A stretch of DNA of 64,000 nucleotides from Euphorbia lathyris (Eukaryota > Streptophyta > Magnoliopsida > Malpighiales > Euphorbiaceae), in the NCBI RefSeq assembly GCF_963576675.1, contig NC_088919.1:50180501-50244500 (forward strand), given 5' to 3'. The number at the start of each line of letters is the position of its first letter. The first letter of the stretch is position 1. The position numbers were made by a program, and so were the translations under genes. Shown here one piece after another: positions 54,303-64,000 of this stretch. Below the pieces are notes generated by a model. It ran no database searches, was not told where the DNA came from, and saw only the letters and a list, made by a program, of their open reading frames with translations.

Positions 54303-56140
54303 TTATGCATTATTCGTTCCCAAATTCACTATGTCCCACATTGTTTGAAAATACTTTTTCAAGTATCTCCCATTAATGTATCTCCGATGAGGCTCTCCGT
54401 CTAGACCTTTTAGCCAATATGCATTGCCCGGTAAGACTTTATGAACTTGGAACGGTCCTTCCCAATTAGGCGACCACTTGCCTAATTCCGGATCTTTAGC
54501 ACCAATTGGTAAAACCAATTTCCATACCAAATCACCTTCTTGGAAAGTTTTCTTTTTTACTTTTTTATTATAAACATCCGAAACCTTCTTCTTTTGCACG
54601 AGAATATTGTCGAGAGCTTTTTGACGTTCGTAGTCCACCTCTTCTAACTCCATGATCATGGCTTGTAAATAATTGTCGGGTTCGAGCTCGTGTTGCAGCA
54701 TAACACGCAACGAAGGTACTACAACTTCAAGTGGTAAAATTGCATCATGACCAAATGTTAGGAAAAAAGGACTTACCTCAGTAGCTCGCGTTTTGTATGT
54801 TCTCATTGCCCAAAGTGTCTCGGATAGAATGGTATGCCAATCTCTCGGGTTCTCTTCGAGCATCTTCTCGAGGATTCCAATGAGAATTTTATTTGACGCC
54901 TCGACTTGTCCATTTGCTTGTGCGTAGAATGGAGTTGAATGGATCAACTTAATCACATACTCATCCATGAAGTTTTTCAATTCTTCACCTCAGAATGCCG
55001 GTCCTTGATTTGTAGTGATTGACTCTGGGATTCCGAAACGATGGATTAAATTCTCTTTGATAAAGCAAATTACATCCTTTTGATCAACTTTCTTCATCGG
55101 TAAGGCCTCGACCCATTTGGAAAAATAATCCGTTGCTACTATGATGAAGCAATGCCCTTTTGATGAAGCTGGAAATATTTTCCCAATTAAATCGATTGCC
55201 CAACCTCGAAATGGCCAAGGCTTAATCACCGAATGCAATTCTTCTGCAGGAACTCGTTGAATTTGGCCATACTTTTGACATTTCTTGCAACCTTTCGCAT
55301 ATGTCATGCAATCTTTTAAAATTGTAGGCCAAAAATAATCATGCCTATTCATAAGCCATCTCATCCTCCTTCCTGATTGGTGTGCACCACATACGCCTTC
55401 GTGGACTTGCTTCATCACCTCCATTGACCTTGGAAATCCGAGGCACTTTAACAACATTCCATCGTAGCTCTTTCGATACAAATCACCTACCAAAATCATG
55501 TAATTCTGAGCTTGAACTCGAAGTGAATATTTCACTTTGTTAGACGGGTTCTCAAGGTAGTCGATGAATGGCTTCCTCCAATCTTGGGCCAAGTTAGTGT
55601 CAATGTTAAATGACTCGAGTTGGATTTTTCTTTCGGAGATTGACGGGTGGCCTTGACGTTTGATGAGAATTATTTTGTACATGGTCTCCTTCGAAATTTT
55701 CATCCCTGAAGCAATTTGAGCGAGCTCGTCAGCTTCCCAATTCTTGCTTCTCGGAATGTGCTTGAGTTCAACATCATCGAATTCCTCCAAAAGCTGCACC
55801 GCGAATGCAAAATAAGAAGTTACCGATAAACTTGCACACTTATATTCTCCAGTCAAATGTCGAATCACCAGTTGCGAATCTCCATAAATTTTGACTTCTT
55901 TAGCTCCGAAATCAATGAGAATCTCGAGTCCGATAATCAAGGCTTCGTACTCCGCTTGATTATTTGTGCACTCGAAATCTAAATTGACGGACAAGATAGT
56001 TTTTGCACCAGTAGGAGAGGTAATGACTACGCCTGCTCCATTGGAGTTGTCCGTACTTGAACCATCGAACCTTAAGGTCCATGGCTTCCTTCGTACCATG
56101 TGAATTGGGAGCTCCATCTCTTCGGGATATTGAAAATTTG
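54303..56140 (-). pseudogene. Tat pol: second RNase H and integrase
   Basis: Frame 56117-54990 starts with an RNase H fold: 'LRFDGSSTDNSNGAG' (Asp), 'NNQAEYEALIIGLEIL' (Glu) and 'VKIYGDSQLVI' (Asp), the extra Tat-type RNase H. The integrase zinc domain follows ('GVCGAHQSGRR' ... 'KGCKKCQKYG'), then the core 'RGWAIDLIGKIF' and 'ESITTNQGPAF'. The second catalytic Asp is replaced by Asn (about 55010). A TGA at 54990 separates 'GEELKNFMDEYVIKLIHSTP' and 'NGQVEASNKI', which holds the catalytic Glu, in the same frame. The C-terminus to 54303 has the usual GPF-like 'NWEGPFQVHKV'. Confidence 0.85.
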
Positions 56141-57545
56141 AGGGGGTGGTCGGCTACGAATTCTGCAATTGCCTTTCCTTTCACCGACGCCTGTGGTAAA
56201 TAAATTAGCGTGAACTCTGCCAATGCTAGCGACCATTTTCCAATTCTTCCAGAAAGGATAGGCTGATTTAACATGTGCTTGATCAAGTCTGTACTCGCAA
56301 TCACATACACCCTTGCCTTGAGCAAATAATGATGCAACTTGGTGCAAGCCAAGTAATGAGCAAGACATGTCTTCTCGATCATGCTATAACGTGTCTCGGC
56401 TGGAAGTAGCGTCCGAATTAAATAGTATATCGCCTGCTCATGCTTATTGGAGTTGTCTTGGGCTAGCAAACAACCAATAGACTCCTCGGCAGCGGCAATG
56501 TATAATTTGAGTGGTGTCCCCTCCTTTGGTGGCATTAAAACTGGTGGATTGCTCAAATAATTTTTTATCTCCTCGAAGCCTCTTTGATGCTTTCCCTCCC
56601 ATTTGAAACTTTCCTCGTCTTTGAGTTTTAACAAATCGGAAAACACTCTAGATTTCCCGGCCAAGTTTGAGATGAAGCGTCTCAAATAATTTACTTGACC
56701 GAGGAATCTTTGCAATTCTTTTTTATTTCTCGGGGGTTGAGCTTCTCGGATCGATTTAGCTTTATTTTTATCGATCTCAATGCCTCTTTGATGCACTAAA
56801 AATCTGAGAAAATTGCCGGCTTTGACTCCAAATGCACATTTTAAAGGATTGAGTTTCAAATTGTACCTTCGCATTCTCTCGAATGCTTTCCTCAAATGCT
56901 CGACGTGATCCCTCTCTTGTTTTGATTTTATGACGATATCATCGACATAAACCTCCATGGAAACTTCGAGTAAGTCATGGAATATTGCATTCATCGCTCG
57001 TTGGTATGTTGCCCCAGCGTTTTTTAATCCGAATGGCATGACCACCCATTCGAATGTTCCGATCGATCCTGGGCAACGGAAAGCGGTCTTTGAAATGTCA
57101 TCTTTGGCTATAGGGATCTGATTATAACCAGCAAAACAGTCACATAGAGAAATCAACTCATTCTTGGACACCGCATCCACCAACATGTCTGCAATGGGCA
57201 TTACGTACACATCCTTCGGTGTGGCTAAATTCAAATCACGAAAATCAACACATACGCGTAATTTTCCATTTTTCTTCACCACGGGAACAACATTGGACAG
57301 CCATTCCGCGTATCTCGCTGGTCGAATAAATTTAGCCTTGAGAAGTTTCTCAATCTCTTCTTTGACTTTCGCCTCCACTTCTTTGCTCATTCGTCGCGTC
57401 GCTTGTTGGAAAGGTTTAAATTCGGGTTTAATTGGCAACTTGTGCTCAACCACCTGTTTGTCAAGTCCAGGCATTTCATCATAGCTCCATGCAAAACAAT
57501 CTTTAAACTCGTGAAGCAATTTCACAATTTCTTCCTCAAACTAGC
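56120..57545 (-). CDS. Tat pol: reverse transcriptase-RNase H
   Basis: An open frame of about 470 codons. RT blocks are 'KLRVCVDFRDLNLATPKD', 'PFGLKNAGATYQRAMN' and 'EVYVDDIVIKS' (catalytic Asp pair). The thumb and 'FLGQVNYLRRFISNL' connection follow, then the first RNase H ('PLKLYIAAAEESIGCLLAQD', 'RYSMIEKTCLA'). Some RNase H catalytic residues look degenerate, as is usual when the second RNase H is present. The frame is shifted relative to both neighbours, near 57540 and near 56130. The 5' limit is where homology ('CFAWSYDEMPGL') begins. Confidence 0.85.
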
Positions 57546-57851
57546 GCGCAATAGTCCGCTAACAAACGTGATACGAGGCTCGGCTTCTGTTCCCAAATTA
57601 ACTTCCTCCAACGGATCAACGGCCATCGATCCTTCATCTTCCAACTTAGGGTCGACCATCTTCAAATCTTGGAGGTGAATTTCCTCCTCCTGCAAAATTA
57701 ATTCCATGGAACTCACGGGGTCACTGCTTTCCTCTACCCCCACATTATCGACCTCGCTTTCTTTGTACAATTTCTCCACCACTTGATGCATCTTTAATTT
57801 TTTTATAGCGATCGATGCCACCGCTTTTTCCTTCGGTTGTAATAACATCAT
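57522..57851 (-). CDS. Tat pol linker between protease and RT
   Basis: An acidic 109-codon frame whose ATG overlaps the protease stop. It has no domain except the last residues, which lead into the RT N-terminus after a one-base shift. It probably belonged to a continuous pol frame. Confidence 0.55.
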   Translation of the reverse strand: MMLLQPKEKAVASIAIKKLKMHQVVEKLYKESEVDNVGVEESSDPVSSMELILQEEEIHLQDLKMVDPKLEDEGSMAVDPLEEVNLGTEAEPRITFVSGLLRASLRKKL

Positions 57852-58507
57852 GGAACTTCTTCAATGATAGGCTCACAGCTAATTGGCCTACGGTAAGGCA
57901 CAATGGTGCTTTTCTTGAAGATGATTTTCACCTGATCGGTGCATGACTTGTTCTTGCCTTTGGTCTCGATCTTGATTGGACCCATGCTATCTTCGTATAA
58001 CCGAGACTCCACCATATCTGAATGTGTCTCAAATGGTTTTTCGTTTGCTCGAATCACCTCAACGTCATTTCCTTTCCAAAATAGTAAAAGCTGGTGCAAG
58101 GATGACGGAATGCATGAGTTGGAGTGAATCCAATCTCGACCGAGTAAAGCTTGATAACTTGCCGTAGAATTCACTACAAAAAATGCTGATGTAGTGGTTT
58201 GGGTACCAACGGTAAGTTGCATAGGTAAAACCCCATAGGTTTTGGCGACTTCACCAGTAAAAGCTGAAACAGAAATTTCTGTCGTCATTATGTCGCTTAC
58301 GGATTTCCCGAGAGCTAGTGCCATCTTTAATGGCATGATGTTAACGGCTGATCCATTGTCAACTAGAACCCTTGATAATGGCTTGCCATCAATATGTGCT
58401 TTGACATACAAAGGCTTGATGTGCTGTGTCATTTTTGAAGTGGGTTTATCAAAATAGACTCGCTTCATCCGATCTTCCGACGAAGCTTGTGTTGTAACAC
58501 TACTTTG
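57848..58507 (-). CDS. Tat pol: aspartic protease
   Basis: The frame is open directly from the gag stop codon. The retropepsin motif appears as 'VLVDNGSAVNIMPL' (usual D-T/S-G is here D-N-G), followed by 'YQALLGRDWIHSNSCIPSSL', a typical Tat-type protease downstream block. It matures the gag-pol product. The Asn in the active-site triplet is common in this lineage's plant copies, so I do not call it inactive. Confidence 0.75.
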   Translation of the reverse strand, partial: QSSVTTQASSEDRMKRVYFDKPTSKMTQHIKPLYVKAHIDGKPLSRVLVDNGSAVNIMPLKMALALGKSVSDIMTTEISVSAFTGEVAKTYGVLPMQLTVGTQTTTSAFFVVNSTASYQALLGRDWIHSNSCIPSSLHQLLLFWKGNDVEVIRANEKPFETHSDMVESRLYEDSMGPIKIETKGKNKSCTDQVKIIFKKSTIVPYRRPISCEPIIEEVP

Positions 58508-60808
58508 TCATTCTTCTTGGACTTCATTCCTTTCCTCCTTTGGATTTTCACTTTTGAAATTTAGTGGTAAAATCAAAGAAGTAGCCGCACATCCAACTTG
58601 GATCACAAAGTCCCCGACACGAATCTCTACTTTCTTCTTTTCTTTTATCTTTTCTTTCGAAACATTGCTAGAATTGACACTAGACAAATCTGTTTCGTTT
58701 TTCCTTCTTTTTTCTGCCTCTCTTTTTCTTATTCTTCTTTTTGCATTTTTTGAGAGAGGTTGTGGGAATTTTTTATGTCGGTTGACGAACCATTTATCTG
58801 TAGGAATTTGTGCCGATGGAGTGACGAAACGCGGCTGGCCTTGGTTTGTGCCATTTTTACTCTTCAGCTTTTGTTTTCTCTGGGGCTTTTCTTCTTTCTG
58901 CTCGACGTGTTGAAAGGTGCCTTTTGGCACCCAAATTTGCCTTGTTTTAGGGTGACCAAAGTGACTTTTCTTTAGGCTCGAGGTGTTGCTATGGACATCA
59001 CATCTAGGAGGTGGTATCTCGATGGAAGTCGCATTTATCATGGTGGCGGCGGGAAATGGATCTTCGTCAATCAACATGCTTTCTTTCTTTTCAGGAAATT
59101 TAAGCACGCCTTTGTTTATTCTGTCCTGCACAGCATTTTTAAAGACAAAACAAGATTGCATATTATGGCTCCAACTATCATGATATTTACAATAAGCCTT
59201 CCCACGAGTATCATCTCTAGACGGAATAATATGTCCATGAGGTAAGGTGATAAAACCTTCCTTTAACAAATAGTCAAAAAGTTCCTCGGCTTTAGAAACG
59301 TCAAATGTATATTGCACATTTGTATTTCGTCTAACCACTTCGGGAGCTTTTGGAATTTTTGCTAGCATTGGACAAATGCAGGATCCTGTTCTAGTTAGTT
59401 CGACTATAGCTACCTCATGTGCCTCATTGGTTTCTATATCCTGATGGTAACTACCTACAGAGTTTTTCTTCCTACGATTATCCTCACGCATTAATTCTTC
59501 ATATTCTGACACTTTAGCAACAAGTTCGTAATAATCACAAAAATCAATGTCCTGGAATTTCTTCCTATTTTCAAACTCTAAACCACGTTGAGCAATTTTA
59601 ACAAATTCTATTTCAGGAATATTAACTAGGCATCTATGCCTCATTTTCTTGAAACGATTAATAAAACTTTCAACGGACTCACCTGAGCGCTGAACCATAC
59701 GAGATAGTTCGGCGACACATACCTCGGGCTCAGTTCGATAGAACTGAGCATGAAATAATTGTTCCATGTGACCCCAGCTTCTGACGGATTCAGGTTGTAA
59801 TGTCGTATACCATGTGAAAGCCGCTCCAGTTAGTGATCCGAGGAATAAACGCAAACGAAGCATATCGAAGTCTTGCGCCGCACTAATCCCAATGCATTGG
59901 AATGAAAATCGGGCAACGTGCTCGATGGTAGATTGTCCATTTTCACCTGAAAATAAAGAAAAATCTGGAATTCTAAAATGGTGAGGGAATGGGTATCGTT
60001 GGTCGTATTCCCTTGGGTAGGCTCTCTGAAAATCCGGGCGGTACACCTCACGGACCGTAGGTGTATAAATTTCTTGCACGATGTTCCGAATACGTTGCCT
60101 ATCCTCTGATTCATTACATACTTCGCTCCTCACACCTGAAACACGAGATACGTTATTATTATCACGAGAGTTCTCATGAATATTTTCACGAGTGTATTCA
60201 CGGGTATGATCACGGTCTTGGTTTCTCCACGTGCCCCCCGAACCACGGGGGTTGTTGTCACCATAGTGCTCCGAGTGGGTATTAGGTCCGGTGTTTGACC
60301 TGAAATGAGGCGCATTTGAGGGTATTGAAAATTTTTCCGAGGTTCTTCGATCTCCTCGCTCATTGAATCTCATGTTTTCCTCACGATTAGGCGGTGGCCT
60401 ATATCGATCGCCTTGGGGAATGCCTTCCCTCGTGTTATCTGAAATATTGTGAGAATTCAAATTTTTAGCATAAATTTCAGCACACCTATCTGGGATCCTA
60501 TTCATCTCATCGGTGAGATTATGAATCATGTTTTCCAAATTGGGTTGTTTACAAGCTTGCACCATCTCGGCTACAAGTCTTTCCATGTTGCGCATATGGG
60601 CCTCTTGTCTTGCAAAAAATGCGTTGAAGTCCGGTTGTGGCATTGATGCCCAATGAACGTCTTCTGAATGGCTCATGGTCTCGACAACGTGACCCTCGGG
60701 TACGTTTGTGTCGACGTTTTCATCTTGACCCCTATTCTGATTTTCACCAGACTCCGGAATGGGTATTTCTCTACCTGTATTTTTCCTTGGTGGCATCTTA
60801 AACAACAA
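58508..60808 (-). CDS. Tat gag protein
   Basis: 766 codons. The likely start is the second ATG at 60796 ('MPPRKNTGREIP'). The N-terminal third is charged and low in complexity. The retrotransposon gag fold lies in the middle ('IEHVARFSFQC', 'FTWYTTLQPESVRSW', 'SVESFINRFKKMRHRC'). A Cys/His cluster 'CKYHDSWSHNMQSC' follows, then a basic tail. It assembles the particle and binds RNA. It ends at a single UGA (58510-58508), after which the protease continues in the same frame, so gag-pol synthesis would require readthrough. Confidence 0.88.
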   Translation of the reverse strand: MLFKMPPRKNTGREIPIPESGENQNRGQDENVDTNVPEGHVVETMSHSEDVHWASMPQPDFNAFFARQEAHMRNMERLVAEMVQACKQPNLENMIHNLTDEMNRIPDRCAEIYAKNLNSHNISDNTREGIPQGDRYRPPPNREENMRFNERGDRRTSEKFSIPSNAPHFRSNTGPNTHSEHYGDNNPRGSGGTWRNQDRDHTREYTRENIHENSRDNNNVSRVSGVRSEVCNESEDRQRIRNIVQEIYTPTVREVYRPDFQRAYPREYDQRYPFPHHFRIPDFSLFSGENGQSTIEHVARFSFQCIGISAAQDFDMLRLRLFLGSLTGAAFTWYTTLQPESVRSWGHMEQLFHAQFYRTEPEVCVAELSRMVQRSGESVESFINRFKKMRHRCLVNIPEIEFVKIAQRGLEFENRKKFQDIDFCDYYELVAKVSEYEELMREDNRRKKNSVGSYHQDIETNEAHEVAIVELTRTGSCICPMLAKIPKAPEVVRRNTNVQYTFDVSKAEELFDYLLKEGFITLPHGHIIPSRDDTRGKAYCKYHDSWSHNMQSCFVFKNAVQDRINKGVLKFPEKKESMLIDEDPFPAATMINATSIEIPPPRCDVHSNTSSLKKSHFGHPKTRQIWVPKGTFQHVEQKEEKPQRKQKLKSKNGTNQGQPRFVTPSAQIPTDKWFVNRHKKFPQPLSKNAKRRIRKREAEKRRKNETDLSSVNSSNVSKEKIKEKKKVEIRVGDFVIQVGCAATSLILPLNFKSENPKEERNEVQEE

Positions 60809-60984
60809 ATGATATTAGAAAATTTTAGAAATAAATTGCCAAAACAGATTTATCAAAGCAGAAAATACCACAAAACAAAAATGTACTTAGTAAAAATAAA
60901 AATCAGTGTATATATATATATAATTAAAATTTTTGGCAAAGCTTAAGAAATCGTAGCTTTAGTACTAATAAAAAAAATGTTTTT

Positions 60985-61009
60985 AGGTCCCACTGGGCGT
61001 GCCAAAAAT
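60985..61009 (-). other. Primer binding site region of Tat element
   Basis: The reverse complement next to the 5' LTR reads 'tttttggcacgcccagtggg'. It is the expected place for a tRNA-complementary site. I cannot name the tRNA with confidence. Confidence 0.55.
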
Positions 61010-63158
61010 TGTTGGCGATATTTTCGAAATATCCCAATTTTCAACCTTGATACGCGTTTGCGGGGATTAAAAATGGTAAAAATAATGCGGGCGTGCCAGA
61101 GAAGCTAGTTCTCAAAGGGTAAAATGGTAATTGAATGAAGTAAATAAATAAAATGCGCCTAAATTACTTGAATTCTAAACGAAAAGCGATTGACGACCGT
61201 TACAAGGACTGAAAATAAAAACAACGGTCTTGGGCCCCGACGTTACTTGACAGGTCGGTCGGAAAAACAATTTTTTAAGATAAGTACTAAAAATAAAGGC
61301 AATAAAACGACACAAAGATATAAATTTTTTAATTTTCTTTTATATTTTTATTGATTTTGTAAGGGTAAATAATTTATTAATGTTTTTTGTATTACAAATA
61401 ATAATAAAGCATGAAAATTACAACTTAAAAAGAAATAATAACTTTAAAGCTAGAAACGCAAATAAGTCACAAAAACAAATATGTACGGGATGAAATAAAA
61501 TTAACCGATCTCTTTGATGTCGTTGGGATGCGTGAAATTGAGGATTGGACCTCCAGAAAATCGGTTCGGGGGTTGTTGCGTTGTCCGGGTAATGCTGGGC
61601 GAATTTGAAGTAATTCGGAGAGTTCGGGGACTTGAGCAGAAATTTACCACCAAGTCAACAGCAAAATGGGACTAAATTGATGCTTTTGTGGGACTTTCGG
61701 GCTCAATTTCGGGAGCTGTAGAGGTCGGATTATAGCGAGACGAAGGCTAATATCTAAAGTTAGTGTGCGAAGGAAGGATTGAGAACTGGAGTTTCAGAAA
61801 AAGATCAAGTAAATGAGTCAGAATAAGTTATTGAAAATTGGGATGACAGAATAATTGTTTGATGGTTGAAAAAAACCAAAAGCTTGATTCTGTTTCGTGG
61901 AGGGTACTTTAGGGGCGATTTAGAATGCTATAGGGTGTCGTTTTTTACGAAATAAAAATTGAGAATTTGAGAATTGATGTCAATAAAGAGATTAAAATTA
62001 ATTTGGGCTAAAATGATCAGCTAACGAACTCTAAATAAAATTTGGAAAAACGGCTCACCAGAAAAGTTGTTTGATGAATTTTTCAATGATGAAAAACTCA
62101 AAAGCTTGTTTCTGGGTCTTTTTAATTGATTGAGATCAATAAAAAGTTTCTAAACATGATTTGGAATAAGTGTGTAAACTAAGAATGACTCGAAAATGGG
62201 GTTTCGGTGATCTTGGTTTCACGGAAAATGCTTAAAGCTTTGAAGAATATAACAATGGTGGAATTTAATTTAGACTAAGAAAGCTTGAACCGAGGATTGG
62301 GTAACGATTTTACTGACTTAACTAAGAGATTGCAAAAAACGATTTGAAGATTTGTTGATTAAACTAAGAGAATTTCGGATTTGAAGTTTCTGAAAATTGG
62401 AAGCTTTTCTGAGGAACAGAAGATTAAAGAACTAATTATGGGAATTGAGACCTTGTTTAGACTAATTAGATGCTAAAGAACGATTTCTACGAATCTAAGG
62501 ATTGATAAAAGGGCCGAATTTGGCAAAGAATTTGAGAGACAAATTGAGTTGTTCTGTGTTTTTGATTGATTTTGAGTGGGTTTGATTGATTTTTGAGTGG
62601 GGATTGGAATGAAGGGATTAGGCTCTATTTATAGGATTTTGAGTAACAAATCCCATATTAGTGGCCCTTAAACTTCTCACCCATGATCCCACTACCTTCC
62701 CATTAGTTGAAGAAACAAAGTGGGTGAGTGGGAAGTTGGAAGGATGGAGATAATGGGTTGAATATGTCATGTGTGTGTTGGAAATGTTCAAACCTGTTTT
62801 TCAGCACCACTTCCTTTTGAAAAATTCTACCGGCTTCGTTTTAGCTCCGTTTTGCTCCGTTTTTGACATTCCGGAAAGCTAACATCCCGAACTTTCTGAA
62901 AAAAAATATAACTGCTTGATATCTTCCTGTTTCGGGGTCCGTTTTCATCGTTGAAGTTGCTAGACGGGTTGCTGAAAAATGGTGCAAATTTGCCCCTGAT
63001 TTTTATTTCTATTTTTTATAATAATATTTTGATACTATTTTCTATTTTTTGTCACATTTTTATTTTGTTGAGAGATGAATTTAATTAAAATAAAAAAACT
63101 ATAGAGTAAAAACTATAACCTATGCTAAAATACAAAATTTTTTAATTAGCCCCCAACA
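61010..63158 (-). repeat. 5' LTR of Tat element (right side)
   Basis: About 99 percent identical by eye to 47891-50042, with a 20-bp tandem duplication ('tttgattgatttttgagtgg') near 62580-62600 and a short deletion near 63005. Confidence 0.92.
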
Positions 63159-63187
63159 GTGTCGTAGTAGACCTTTTTTTTGTAGTG
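63159..63187. mobile_element. CACTA-like terminus, right of Tat insertion
   Basis: 'gtgtcgtagtagacc' then 'ttttttttgtagtg'. Its reverse complement begins CACTACAAAAAAAA, the En/Spm terminal motif. TAT follows, compatible with a 3-bp target. Confidence 0.65.
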
Positions 63188-63341
63188 TATATAAAATAAA
63201 ATTGTAGGTGAGGAATTGTCTTAATAATGGTTCACTGTATTTTTTTCACAAAAATGGCAAATGCCTTATCCATAAAAACTCACAAGATTTCATCAGTGCT
63301 TGCATAATTATTTATATTTATGTTTATAAAAATATATTATA

Positions 63342-63382
<41 letters not shown>

Positions 63383-64000
63383 CGGGCTGGATCGGGCCGA
63401 TGTAAAATTAGTAAAGCTCAAGCTCGCCCAATTTTTGACGGGCTTATACGAGCTTGGGCCAACCTGGGTCTGACAGCATTTTTATGTGTCCAAACCCGGT
63501 TAAATGGGCATGGGCCTGGGCGGGCCGGACGGCCGAGCTCGTTGACCCATGCCCAGGTCTATATATAAGAACTTAGAAATTTCTCTTATACTGTGTGCCT
63601 GCACATCACCTCAAAATCTGATGTGGTGTGTCATGGCAAATAGAAACATGACACCAATAAAAAAAATCTAAATTGAGTTTTTTCGTTGGATAATTATAAT
63701 TTTTCTAACAAAACCAAATAACTTTTATCTGTCTTCTGAAGATTCAACTCCGGCAAGATTACAACTCTAGACGGTGCTGCTAATATTTTTCTGATCGTTC
63801 TTTTCCGAAAATCACCACTTCTCTATCCATTTTCTTCTTCCACCACCTTTGATCGTTTTTCTTTGTCTTTTTTTTTGTCGCCGTGACAATAACTCTACTA
63901 AAAAATCATTCAAGTTTTTTGGATCTGAATTTTTATTTTAGGTCTAGAAAAAGAAAGATGTTTTTTAGAAAACCCATAAAAGATTTGAAGTTTTTGGATC
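63188..64000. other. Right flank: (TA)n and a 'gggc'-rich repeat patch
   Basis: A TA microsatellite lies at about 63340-63377. It is followed by 180 bp of GGGC/GCCC-rich sequence (63380-63560) whose two halves ('gggcttatacgagcttgggc', 'ggccgagctcgttgaccca') look like a diverged non-coding plant repeat. The ORF across it (63320-63568) begins in the TA repeat and is not a gene. From 63580 on nothing is identified; a C/T-rich stretch near 63820-63880 could be a leader of a gene beyond the window. Confidence 0.4.

Larger units (their letters stand above)
47891..63158 (-). mobile_element. Tat-type Ty3/gypsy element with antisense PMD gene
   Basis: LTRs at 47891-50042 and 61010-63158 bound a 15.3-kb element with a perfect duplication GTGTC (47886-47890, 63159-63163). 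On the minus strand lie the primer site, gag, protease, RT, RNase H, a second RNase H and integrase. RT before integrase defines Ty3, and a dual RNase H is diagnostic of the Tat lineage. A plus-strand PMD gene lies between pol and the 3' LTR. By eye the LTRs differ by about 1 percent plus a 20-bp tandem duplication near 62590, so insertion is recent. Stops, frame changes and a changed integrase residue show that this copy is not autonomous. Confidence 0.9.

Noticed and set aside
57164..59245. Plus-strand ORFs opposite Tat gag-pol
   Set aside because: Shadows of long minus-strand coding frames, without motifs.
63320..63568. 82-codon ORF
   Set aside because: It starts in the TA microsatellite and continues through a GGGC-rich non-coding repeat.

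Overview
The window reads as nuclear DNA from a eudicot plant. It is AT-rich, has GT-AG introns, is dense in plant-type transposable elements (Ty1/copia with an iMet primer site, Ty3/gypsy with a second RNase H, MULE, LINE, SINE, MITEs), and contains one plant-specific gene family member, a heavy-metal-associated HIPP-like gene. No organism-specific marker was recognised. Most of the sequence is transposon-derived. The only probable host coding sequences are the HIPP-like gene at 37518-38696 (frame-disrupted) and one exon-like piece at 40472-40604.

Layout. 1-6820: AT-rich intergenic DNA with old repeats, a 33-bp tandem array, a foldback at 4326-4436, a three-level nest of MITEs at 4848-6410 and a tRNA-derived SINE. 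6818-9620: a minus-strand LINE with decayed ORF1 and a 3' poly-A end, apparently interrupted by an LTR-like block. 10507-28259: a Mutator-like element (MULE) whose own sequence is only about 4.4 kb. It holds a minus-strand transposase-SWIM-OTU gene and an opposing plus-strand plant mobile domain (PMD) gene, with a GC-rich palindromic island near each end. A solo LTR (11028-12501, TSD AACGG) and a complete Sirevirus-like copia element (13809-25643) have inserted into it. 28260-40792: AT-rich DNA with long-TIR MITEs, a 200-bp inverted duplication, a LINE 3' end and the HIPP-like gene. 40793-46414: an LTR element with 2.6-2.8 kb LTRs and only 213 bp of interior (TSD ATCGG). 47010-63187: a CACTA-like end fragment split by a complete 15.3-kb Tat-type Ty3/gypsy element (47891-63158, TSD GTGTC) on the minus strand. 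That element carries an antisense PMD-plus-coiled-coil gene between pol and its 3' LTR.

The notable theme is that two unrelated transposons, a DNA transposon and a retrotransposon, each carry a PMD-family gene antisense to their own mobility genes. PMD proteins of the MAIN/MAIL family are known to act in transposon silencing and gene expression, so cargo that interferes with silencing is a reasonable but unproven idea. The copia element shows a second oddity: its LTRs, internal non-coding DNA and coding regions are all saturated with a short GCTGAC/GCTGAG-type word in both orientations.

All similarities come from reading motifs by eye. No database search, structure prediction or alignment was run, and divergence figures are by-eye counts. 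Every autonomous element here carries visible disabling changes in this assembly.
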